This document shows positions 10,401 through 22,400 of a DNA stretch of 64,000 bases, piece after piece. Under the pieces are notes generated by a model. That model saw only the letters and a list, made by a program, of their open reading frames with translations, did not search any database and was not told where the DNA came from. Source of the DNA: Anthonomus grandis grandis. Taxonomy: Eukaryota > Arthropoda > Insecta > Coleoptera > Curculionidae. The stretch covers positions 8,830,518 through 8,894,517 of the forward strand of contig NC_065563.1 of the NCBI RefSeq assembly GCF_022605725.1, read 5' to 3'. Both the position numbers and the translations under genes were made by a program. How positions within the stretch are numbered: the first letter of the stretch is position 1; the number at the start of each line of letters is the position of its first letter.

Positions 10401-13400
10401 TTCACTACATTGTTTGTTATTTGCAAGACTATTTACCTATTTATAAATACCCAGTGTTTTTCAACGAACCATAGTTGATAGGTATGCTGTCTAAGCATAT
10501 ATGCAATTTACAAAAGAGATATAATCTAAATATAGGTATTAAGATAAGATTTTTGTATCTAATTTAAAATATTAAAAAGAATACATGGTGGGCAAATACT
10601 TTTGAGCGGTAGTATACAGTAATATTTAGTCCACCTCAGGTAAACAAGTCCAAAGTAAACTTACCAACCTTAATTCACCTAGCCCAAACTGAACCATAAC
10701 ATAAAAAAATTGAGACTGACCTAAAGCAAAATATTAAGTCTTCTGACTATTAGAGGTACGCGAAGTACCTCAAGTACTTCAAATGGGTATTAATTTGTCA
10801 AGTGTCATAACAAACAAGACCTAAATGCTTTAAAGGAGGCCGAAAAGAAACTTACGGGATATGAAATAGAAATACCGACATTAAGAAGACCTAGAATAAA
10901 GATACCTGGATATGATGGGAAACAAATCAGCAGAGATGATTTGCCAAATTGTATAGGGGAACAAAACCAATTTATTGACCAAAAAGATGAGCTCAAAATC
11001 ACATTTTTGAAGAAAATTAGAGATCGCTACAGAATTTCCGCTGAGTGTTCTTCAACTCTGTTCCAGAGATTTATTTAGGAAGATATCACTGTTACCCGTT
11101 GTTTTAATTGTCAAGAATCTTTCCATAAAGGCGACTCTTGTCCAAACCAACCTTCCGGCGAAAAATGTTCTGGAGCCCATGGTTCCATTGCTAAACGACG
11201 ACGATTTAAATAACTAACGATTCTCATTGTCCTTCCTATCAATACCTACTGTCTGTTTTAAGGAGTAACATTGCTATAAACTGTGATGTGTTGGGCAAAA
11301 ATTTTGATATGAATATCATATTATCTTAACACTCGAAGCATAAGAAAGAATTTTAATGAATTAGTTGGTAGCTTTCTTGAGGGATGTGATCTCAAACATT
11401 GTCACATTATTATTCTTACTGAAACATGGAAGCTGGGTGACGATAAATTTTACATTGATGGCTATTCTAAGTACTATAATAAAGCCGATTTTAAAATTAA
11501 AAATTTTAAATGGCAAGGGGTATCGAGTAATAGCTTGTTTAAAAGGTCTTTCGAAGTCTTTTATTTTGACGTTTGATTTTTTTTAAATCGGTCGATTCGT
11601 TTTTGAGGAAATTCGAAAAATCTTTGTATATCTTAATTTGTTCAGATAGAAAACAAAAACATAAAAATATCAGTGTTTATTTCAATAAGTGTTCAAAATG
11701 TTGCCCGTTTTTGGCCAAACAATGTAGGCGGTGTTAAAATTCCTGACGGACATTTTCAAAAACATGTTGTGTGATATCATGGCAGCTGTCGATGATGCGT
11801 TGACGAAGTTCATCCAAACTTTCAGGTTGGGGAGTAAACACAATAGATTTCAAATGACCCCATACAAAAAAGTCTAACGGCGTTATATCAGAAGATCTAG
11901 CAGGCCATTCTATAGGCCCCCTTCGCCCTATCCATTTATCTGGAAACTCGTCGTCTAGCCATTGCCGAACGGGAAGAACATAGTGAGGAGGAGTGCCGTC
12001 TTGCTGGAAATATATTTCAGCCTCATCAACTATAGGGTTTCTATGATCATCGATTTGGTTTTCAATGGATTCAGTGATAAGCGGATTGATGGTATTTTCC
12101 AACATATCCAAATAAATGTCTCCATTTAAATTTTCGTTAATAAATAATGGCCCAATCACTTTATTTCCCAAAATGCCTGCCCATACATTAATTTTTTGAG
12201 GGTACTGGGTATGCCCTTCTACAAATGCATGCGGATTTTCATTGCACCAATATCTACAGTTATGCTTATTAACAAATCCATTTAGATAAAATGTTCATTC
12301 ATCGCTGAAGCAGATATTCTTTACATGAGTAGTATTATCATTAATCGCTTCAGTCATTTTTTCACAAAACTCAACTCACCTATCGAGATCGTCTTCGGTG
12401 AACTCTTGCATTATTTAGCCGACGAAGTTGACGATGAGGAAGATAACATCCCCTTAAGTGTTTTACGGAGTACGGTTACGAATAAGATATTATTCGTAAC
12501 CGTTGGCTGACAAATGACATATTCTGTCATTTGTCAGCCAATTGTAACGAACGTGTTTACCATCGGTTTCAAAATTATTAAGTTTTTAAGTGGGTTAATG
12601 TCTTTAAAAGTTAAGTTATTGTGTAGGAGAGTATTCCGCTCGCTGTAAACAATGGGTAAAGTCCAAAAAGAAGACACTGCCAAGTCCCATAACTTAATAG
12701 TCTCATAATTTACAACAATAACATAAACAAACCAGTGTCATTTATCAAGAGTGCATCTAACCACATAATTTTTTAATTTTTATTTTTCTCTGTGCATTAA
12801 ACCTTAAGTAGTGTTGGACTGCAATATCGACACAGTTTTTCCTCCCACGAACAAGTGGCGTTTTCCACTTGCCTTCGTGGTGTGAGTGGAGCTGGGCGAG
12901 GGTACCGATATCGCAATGTCTGGCTCTTGCACTAAGTGTAAGACTGCAGTTACTTGCAGAGAACCTAAAAGAAATGGGGAGGTTTTTGGTTACCCTTGCG
13001 ACCATTGTAGAAGCATGGTCTGTCAAAGCTGCAGTGATTTAAGTGCTACTGAAATCAGGGCAGTGGTGTGAAGCAAGAGATCTATGCCCTTCTACTGTAA
13101 AGAGTGCTTAGGCAGCGTCAAGCAGCTGCTGGGACTGATCGATCGTGTAGGGGTACTCGAAAGGGATGTTGGAGTGCTGAAGACTGAAATATCTAAATTG
13201 CCTGTTGTACTGGATGAACTTGAAAGGGTCAGGACAAAGTTGGATGCATTACAGGTGGAGGTTACCTCATCTAAGATGCCATTGGCTTCCAATGGCAAGT
13301 CTCAACAATCACCACTTACTCAATCAAACGCCGAGGCTAGTAATGTTGTGTTGCAGGAAATTATTGAGAGGCAAAAACGTAACTGCAATTTAATGCTTTT

Positions 13401-16400
13401 TAACCTAAAGTCCGAGTCGTCTGAAGATCCGACTTTCACAGCAGACATCTCTACTCTGCTTAACGATGTGTGTGGCCGTAATATTCCTATATCCAAGGCA
13501 TCTAGATTTGGGAAACCCAACTGTAATGGCTGCAGACCAGTTAAGATCACACTGGTGAACCATGGGGATGTCGGCTTCCTACTGAAGAACAGAAGTAAGT
13601 TCTCAGGAAAAAAGATATACATTGAGTCTGACCTTACCCCGGCTCAGTTGGAACACCTTAATAATGTCAAGGAAGAACTAAGGCTGCGCAGGGACCGTGG
13701 TGAGGATAACCTCTTCATTAAGTATATCAATGGTATTCCCTCAATAGCGGCAAAAAACCAAGGGCAACCACCTCCCCCTCCTTAAAAAATCTAGTTTCTT
13801 GCTATTACCAGAACACCCGCGGCCTGCGCTCCAAGACCAATACCTGCTTTAGTGCTGCGTCTACTTCTGGCTATGATATTATTTCCATCACAGAAACTTG
13901 GCTCCAAAATGATATACTTGATGGTGAAATCCTTCCCAACTCATACGTAATGTACCGTTCTGACAGAAGAACTGACCTTGTTGCTGCTTCAAGGGGTGGT
14001 GGTGTTCTACTGGGGATTCTGAACCACCTCTCCTCAGAAGCCCTCGACCTCTCTGCGATCAGCCAAGAAATACCGGAAATCGATCTGGTAGGATGTAGGG
14101 TCAAATTTAATCATTTCATACTGTATATTTTTGTATTGTACGTTCCTCCTTCCATCGACTCCGTGCAATTAGAACGCTTTCTCGAAGCCTTTTCCATGGT
14201 TAATGTAATCTATTCTGAACATGTGATTATCCTGGGAGACTTTAATGTCCCCACTTATATTGAACACTCGGTATCTCCCAATAGTAAACGTCAACTTCTA
14301 AGTAATTTTTTTGATTTCCTAAACTATAAGCAATTCAATAACGTGGTAAATAACAATCTTCGCTGTTTGGATTTAATCTTTGCAAGCTTTAATATCTCTG
14401 TACTTAACAGCGGTGCATCTCTTGTCCCGGAGGATACCTACCATCCTTCTTTGTCATTTGAATTCCATGCAGGCCTTATCTCTCTCAATAACCTAGCCCT
14501 TAATAAAGCTGAAATAAAGGAATTTAATTTCAGAAAGGCTAACTTTCCCATTTTGTATCAGCTGCTGCTAGATACTGATTGGTCGCCTGTCATGGTGCAG
14601 CAGGACGTCAACTCCGCATGTGATGTTTTTTATGATATACTGAACAACACTTTCGCTAGAGCGGTACCCTTCAAGGTAAAACGTAAAAGACGTTTCCCTC
14701 CCTGGTTTTCGGCGGACATAATTCGTAATATATATAAAAAGGAAAGAGCATTTCGTGATTTTAAGATTTCCAAGTCTAAACATCATCTAGAGATATTTAG
14801 ATCTCTGCGCAAGACAATTAAAGCTCTAACTGCACAAGCCTACAAAATGTACATCCATAGTATTGAGAACAAAATAACCTCCGATCCGAGTGAATTTTGG
14901 TCTTTTATTCGAAGCAAACGTAATCAGTCTCAAATCCCCGGCTCAATGAAGCTTTCTAACCAATCATACAATACTCCTGACAGCATTGTGTCCGCTTTTG
15001 GAGATTATTTCAGGAGTGTATACACGAACTCACTTCCCAGCGATCATCCTGTCGCCTCTGAACCTCCCTTGACTTGCATAGACGTCGTCGCGCTCGCGGC
15101 TACCGACATTATAATGGCGAGCAAGTGTCTCAAAAGCAAAATGACCTCTGGCCCAGATCTAATTCCTAGTTTTTTAGCTAAGGACTGCTCTGTTGCACTT
15201 ACAGACCCTCTGCTCCACATTTTTAATCTGATCCTTAACACAGGTATTTTTCCCAATATCTGGAAGCAAGCCAAAGTTTGCCTTATCTTTAAAAAGGGCG
15301 ATGCTGGAACAATAGAGAATTACCGCCCTATATCCATTCTGTGCAATTTCTCAAAGTTATTCGAGTTGGCTCTTTATAAATTAATTTTTCCCAAGGTTAA
15401 GTCCATGCTGGCCAACGATCAACATGGCTTTGTTTCTGGCCGCTCATGTACTACAAACCTAGCATTCTTCTCTCAGTTTGTGTGCGAAGCACTTAATGAT
15501 AGAAGTCAAATCGATGTTATCTACACAGACTTTCAAAAGGCTTTTGACCAGATTGACCACTTCATCCTATTAAATAAGCTTGAACGCCAGTTTGGATTCT
15601 CCGATCGCTTGATAAAGCACCTTAACTCCTATTTAGTTGACCGCTCTCAGTTTGTAGTGGTCGAAGGCTTTAGATCTGCTTGTTTTTCACCCACCTCTGG
15701 AGTTCCTCAGGGCTCTAACTTGGGCCCCCTTCTCTTTAACGTTTTCGCTAATGACTTGATCTCCACCCTCAATTGCTCTCGGTTAGCATATGCTGATGAC
15801 CTAAAGCTTTTCCATAGGATTGACTCTATAGCAGATTGTGGTCTACTGCAAGAGAACATCAATACTGTACACCATTGGTGCACTTTGAACCGGCTTAACC
15901 TTAATGTTTCCAAGTGTAATGTGGCCAGCTACTTTCGTATGAAAAGTCCAATTGCCTTTAATTACTCAGTTAATGGAGAGTCTCTGGCAAGGTCTACCTG
16001 TTTCAAGGATCTTGGAGTCACCTTTGACCAAAAATTTTCTTTTATCCCTCACATCGAAGATACTGTTTCTAGAGCTACTCGCATGCTAGGCTTTATTATT
16101 AGAAATTGCAAACTTTTTTTGAACACTGCCACTGCCAAAACTCTCTACTATGCATTTGTTAGATCCAGGCTGGACTACTGCTCCCTCATTTGGTCTCCCA
16201 TTTACAACCAGCACATTCACCTATTAGAATCAGTCCAACGGCGATTCCTTAAATGTTTGGCATTTAAGGATGATGGAGTCTATCCTCCAAGGGGTTTTGA
16301 CCATAACCTGCTGCTCTCTAGATATACTGAACGGTCACTTGCGAAGAGGAGAGGAATGCATTCGGTGAAATTCTTGTTTAATTTACTTAACCATAAGATT

Positions 16401-19400
16401 GACTGCCCATCCCTTTTGCAAAGGATTTGCTTTCATATACCACGCCCAGGATCCAGACAGTGTCCAGCTTTTAACTTGGACACAGCCAGGTCCAACATTC
16501 TGTTCCAGAGTCCTATTCACTTTATGTGTCAAAACTTTAACACTATTGCTGATTTTTGTGACATTCACCATGACGATTTGGCACTTATCTTGAATCACCT
16601 GCGTATGGTCGGTGGGGGAGGCTAGGTTATTTAGTTTTTGGTTATTTAGTTTTTAGCTTGAATACATTTATTTACTCATTTTTTTTTGCTCTTTTGATTT
16701 AAATTAATTCTTGATTCTTTTCCTAATTTAGTGTTGATTTTTTATTATTTATTTTCTCAAGTTCACTACTTTTTTTTTTATTATATAGCAATTCTTTTAT
16801 AGTTTAGTTGCATGAATCTAATACAATTCATGCATTCGTACATTTATATATTTAATTGATTTTCCTGTAACTGGGTATATGTAACCTGTTGGAAATAAAG
16901 CTTATTATTATAAGAAATGAAGACATTGACACAGTGAGATCAGAAATCATTACTTTATTGCAGACTTTTAATCCAGAAGTTCATATTCAACCTATTGATG
17001 TACGATTGGAATAAAGACAACTTACCTGACACAAAAGAAACTAATGACCAAAGTGAAAAGTGATGGAAACGATCAAGATGATGGAGTACAAGAAGAAATG
17101 GTAGTAAATAAGGAACGAGTGACAACAAATTCGGCAATAGAGTCGATTAACAACATCCTTCAATGGGCCGAAGAAAATGAAGATAAAGTGGAATATTCTA
17201 GTATACTCGTTTTACAAAACTTCAGGAATACGATGGTGCAAACAGGACTAAAAACAAAAAAGCAAACAAAAATTACTTCATTTTTTGAAAAAATAGATTA
17301 GATCGCCGTTTTTTTATTTTATTTTAATTACAAATGTAATATTTTTTCGGTTTCGCATTAATAAAGTTAGTTTTCTAAAGACAAACGTTGCTTTAATACG
17401 TACATTAAAAAAAAATTGATAGAGTGAACAAATCGATATAGTGAACTGGATGTGCATTAATTAGTTCACTATATCGCGAGTCTACTGTAATATGCATTTA
17501 ACCATTTTGTGGTCGAATGCTCCACTCCCTTCCCCTATTATTTAAAGGTATTTAAATAGTTCAATTTGTGCATTACGTATTTTAAAAAGGACAAAAACTG
17601 TGCATTATTATTGACATAAAAAATAATAGCAATATTTATAAGTTGCACCCTTCAATCGTGAAAACTCTATAAAAAAACACCTACCGCAAAACTTAATTTA
17701 GATCTATCTTTATCAAAAATTTATTCATTAATATATCATATTTATGGTGATAATTGTAAATACCTTTCTTTGAGTATCTCGATCTCGCTCTTACTCAAAC
17801 TGTCCCCGTCCTTCAAGCTCCTTCTGCGAGCCCTTTCCAGTGCCCCATTTAAGATTTTTAAGTGTTCATCCTTCAACTTTGTGAGTTCGTTGTTGTGTTT
17901 CTCCTGCAATTCTTCAATTTCCTTCTTGTATTTGTCAGCGAATTTGTCTCTGAGTTGTAAAAGTTCGGAGGGCCAGTCTTCGTCTATATCGGTCTCACTT
18001 GAGGCTAACCTCTAGAATTTTTAAGGTTTTTATAGTGGATGTTTGTTATATGTGGGTTTAGTACCTGAATTTGGGATTCTAGCTCGTTAATTAGGTCGAA
18101 TTTGGCCAAATGGATTTGTTGCTGTAAGCGTCTCTCGTAGCTCTCCACCAGTTCGGTTAGCTCGAAATCTCCGGAATTGGCCTGGAAAAAGTTTAACTGA
18201 TTTACAACAGGTGCACATAGGCATGACCAAAAGTGGAATTTTAGGAATGGAATTTGACATACTACATATGAAGGCACTTAAAAATTTGTTAAGAAACTTT
18301 AATATTTCTTTTAGGGATTAATTCAGCTACAGCCATTTTGGTCGAACCATATTTGATAGAACTTTAACCCATAAAAATTTAACTTCTATCTATAATTCAA
18401 AAAATATTTTAGGGCATATGATAAATAATGAGCACTCACTGTCTCACCAGGGATTTCCTTTTTTTTATAATTTTTCCACACTGCTTTAAAGGTATAACCT
18501 GCTCAGCGACAGAGCTTATAGTATTTAAAAGTTCATCATAGCTTAAATTATAATAAGAATAAGTATATTAATCTACTAGTGTAATCTAATTTTTGATTAA
18601 TAAAATATTAATCAAAATCTTATCGTGATATGCTCCCCAGTCTGCTCTTTTAAAATTTTTAATTTCATATAAACTGACAAAATTGTTATCCAATTTATTG
18701 CTACAAATGTGTTTAACGGAAACACATGTAGGAAAATGGTCACTGTTAGCACAGTCTTGAATTGTAAACCACGAGGTCTTTGCAGCCAGGGCTTGATCAG
18801 GGCAGATCTACAGCACTAGAAACATTACCAAATTGCAATAAAGTTGGAGAGCTATCATTCATAATAATTAAATATGTAATTAAATTGTTAAAAATAAAGT
18901 CATTAATTAATTTACCAGCCGTATTGGGAGTTGAAATGTCCCATAATGGGTGATGTGGATTTAATGGAACTTTCACTCAAAGTTGAAGCAATTTTTAAAA
19001 AACACTTTCATATATGAAGAATTTTTGTAGCTCAAGAATTTGTGAGTTAGACTCAGATTTACGGAAGTGGACTAAAGCAGGGCCAACAGTAGGATTTTAT
19101 TAATGAGATTTAATATAGTACAAATAGAGGCACTTTGGAATATAACTAAAAGAGGTAATCTTTGTGAAAGAGCCTGAAAAAATGGAAAACTGACTTGAAA
19201 TGCCGGGAAGATATAAAAAATGAAGAAAACATCTTGAAACTGCCTGAAAAATGGAATAATTACTTGCAACTTCCTGGAGAAATGAATGTGAGCTTAATTG
19301 TTTGGAAGGAATGAAAATTTTCTGAAAAATCTCTGCATCTAAGAAGGGCCTCTTTTAAATCAAAGTTGTTTTCAACGAACCCGATTATCTTTTGCAAAAA

Positions 19401-22400
19401 TTTAAGATTTACTTTTCATAGGGTTCAAGATAGCAACAAGATAGTTTAATTTTTTTTTATTAAAAAATTAACATACATGTTCTGCAAATCCGTCCCTGGA
19501 CAGGCCAAATAACCTGCAATTTCTCAAAAAGTGCCTCACCACCTATCATTTAAAACCTAAATATTTCATTCAAATTGCTATAAGCGTTTTTAATATAGAG
19601 TAAAAAAATCGATTTTTCTGAAATATTTCAAACAACTTCTTTATGGCTCCTGTTTATATTCTAGCATTTTTGACCATTTGAAACGGGACACCCTGTATAA
19701 GTTTTATTTCTAAATTTATCTCGACTTTCTGGAAATTGTGTTTTTCTGATATCACTTTTTCCCATAAAAATCTATCTTTCATATATGATACCTCAAAAAC
19801 TACTCCAAACATTTTAATGAGGCTGTCACTCAAAGTTGAGGCAATTCCTAAGGAACGTGTACATATACGAAGAATTCTTGTAGCTCAAGAACTTTTTAAG
19901 TTAGACCCAGATTCATAATAGGTGAACCTAGACAGGGCCAAAAGTGAAATTTTAAGAATGGGTAATTTTTTAGTTATTTGTCGCAAGGTAGGCACTCGTT
20001 TTTCCGTAACATAAAAGTTTATTATGATTCGACGGAGAAGGCCGCGGTCGAAATCGTCCAAGTTGGATTTTGATGCAGCTTTAATTCGGTTTTTGTTGGG
20101 CGATGTAAATGATGTTCAAGCACCCTCTTCAAAATTTTTCATTTCCCTAGAGATGCGTTTGATGGTAGCCAAACTTACTCCTGTTGCTAAAGCAGCACGC
20201 TCCTGAACTTTCTTAAAATCTTTTAGAGGCTGATTTTGTGCAGCCTCTTTTTGCATAAAAAAAGCACATTAGCTACCACCTCTCTCGTTTGTCCTGACAA
20301 GACTTTTCTGTTTAATTTCGAATGAAATTCCATGGTAACTAACTGGCGAGTGCAGCGCCAGAGACCACTATACATCCACTGGTGGCCAAAAGTAGATTGA
20401 CAAATTCCATTTTTATAGATATATTTTATCTGAAGCAAAGGAAAAACCGGTTGAGCTTATTAGTGTTCAGGAATGTAAACAACATAGTTTAAAGAAACAA
20501 ATTCCTTAGATTTTTATTGCTTGCACTTTTTCTCAATATTTTTTTTATCAAATTCCAATATTTTTGTTTGGTGGCCAAACAAAAGACTGCTAGGTGGCCA
20601 AAATTGGATTGACAAACAACATATTTATTCAGTATCTGAGTTTTATGCGTTGGTTTCTGTTGATTTGACTGTCTTTACTATTAGTTTTGAAAAATATTCA
20701 CAATGTCACGTGGATAACTTTATTGATCGATATTAAGATGCGAATAATCGACGATTACCGGAAAGGGGTTAAACAGGCGGATATTGCTCGAAAATTTTCT
20801 CTTTTGAGGGCAACAGTAAGTCAAATAATAAAAAATGTTAATCTCCGTGGAAGTGTTGTTCCTCTAAAAAAACTGGCCGACCAAAGAAGACCACTAGTCG
20901 TGTTGACAAATTAATTTTGAAAAAAGCAAAACTTGACCCATTCGCAACTTCAAAAGAAATCAAGCTGCATTTGGAAGAAGAAGGTGTGGGTTCAGTTAGT
21001 TGTCATACTATTAGAAGGAGACTTCAATATAGTAATTTAAAAACAAGACGCCCTGCAAAGAAACCACTGCTAAGTTTAAAAAACGTACAGGCGCGATTGA
21101 GCTTTGCTCGAGAACATAGTCACTGGACAGTCTCCGAATGGAAAAAGGTTATTTTTAGTGATGAATCAAAGTTCAATTTGATTAATTCGGATGGCAAAAG
21201 AAATGTTAGGCGTCCTGTGAACCCAAGGTATGATCCCAAATATACAGTGTCCACAGTCAAGCATGGTGATTGTGTGGGGGTGTTTTTCGGGCTATGGGAT
21301 GGGTCCACTACACTTGATAGAAGGTACGGTGAATCGTTTCATGTATAAAGACATACTGCAGGATGTTATGGTACCTTACGCTGATGAAGTTATGCCACTC
21401 AACCACTACTTTCAACATGATAACGATCCGAAACACGCATCCAAGGTCGTTAAGCAATGGTTGACCCAAGAAAAAATTAATGTTATCAAATGGCCGTCAC
21501 AGTCACCGGACCTAAATCCGATCGAGAACATTTGGGATTACAATGATCGTCACATCCAATGTAAAAATTTCAAAAATAAACAAGAACTTTTTGAAGCTTT
21601 AAAGGCATGCTGGATATCCATTGACATTGTGACATGTTGGTGGAAGTGAGAAGAAATAGAGGCCATGCAACGCATTATTGAATAAAACCCTTTAAATTTT
21701 CTATACTTATTTTTATTTTAGTAAGCTTTAAATTTGTCAATTTAATTTTGGCCACTTAAAAATTGTTTAGTTTTTTAATTTTTTTTTTAATAAAATTGGG
21801 TATTTCGAATAAATAGTTTAAATATAATAATTAAACATTACAAATAGGCTCCGTTGTTTTTTAATCAGGTACTGTTCCACCTAATTTATTATTTCCTAAA
21901 CCGTGATATAAACAAATTTGAAAAATAAGTAAGTGTTAGTTGTCAATCTACTTTTGGCCACCAGTGTAGGTACCTTTTTTACCTAAACTTTGAATTTGCC
22001 CAAAAAATTCTCAAAATTGCCTACCTTCAATTTTATTTTAATCTCTTAATTTTCTTGCAAAACATGTATTTATTTGAAATTGCATTAACTTAATCCTCAA
22101 TTTGTGAAAAGAAAAATAAAATCAACTAGGTAGGTATTATACCCCATAAAATCAACAACGATTATTGCATAAAATTTTATCGGTTTTAAGACTTACTACA
22201 GGCAAATAGTGTTTGTACAGTGTACTCCGTCTATAGCGTACATGGGATGTAACATACTTCCGGTTATTACGTACTTATAATTCGGAACTCGCCCAAATAG
22301 TCTTCTCATTTTACTGGATATAACGTACTAACTAAAATTTTAACTCCGGCTATAACGTTCAATATTTTTGCCCGATTGTCAGTAATTTTCCGGTTGTAAC

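Larger units (their letters stand above)
10640..11520 (+). mobile_element. LINE fragment with zinc-knuckle ORF1 and endonuclease start
   Basis: Degenerate coding pieces in plus orientation: an ORF1-like part around 10820-11215 and an endonuclease start around 11322-11520. The remainder of ORF2 is missing. The zinc knuckle (CCHC) separates this lineage from the PHD-type LINEs elsewhere in the window. Confidence 0.6.
12770..16915 (+). mobile_element. Nearly full-length Jockey/CR1-group LINE with PHD-type ORF1
   Basis: This non-LTR retrotransposon has a 5-prime leader with a strong hairpin, ORF1 (12916-13785, one stop), ORF2 (endonuclease plus RT, 13722-16625, open) and a 3-prime UTR. The UTR ends near AATAAAGCTTATTATTATAA, suggesting a short TTA/ATT tail. 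Clade placement rests on RT motifs only. The LINE is immediately followed by the tail of a Tigger element. Confidence 0.85.

Noticed and set aside
11365..11586. Plus-strand 73-codon frame beginning MVAFLRDVISN
   Set aside because: Overlaps the LINE endonuclease reading LNTRSIRKNFN...ILTETW in another register, which has recognisable motifs.
12325..12510. Plus-strand 61-codon frame
   Set aside because: Runs across the palindromes and antisense to the mariner-like remnant; no independent support.
17044..17301. A small independent gene
   Set aside because: The ending TKKQTKITSFFEK and the nearby Tigger terminal repeat mark it as a transposase tail.
17770..18015. Plus-strand frame rich in Ser/Leu
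   Set aside because: Antisense shadow of exon 7 of the Plp-like gene; a Leu/Ser-rich translation is typical of antisense coiled coil.
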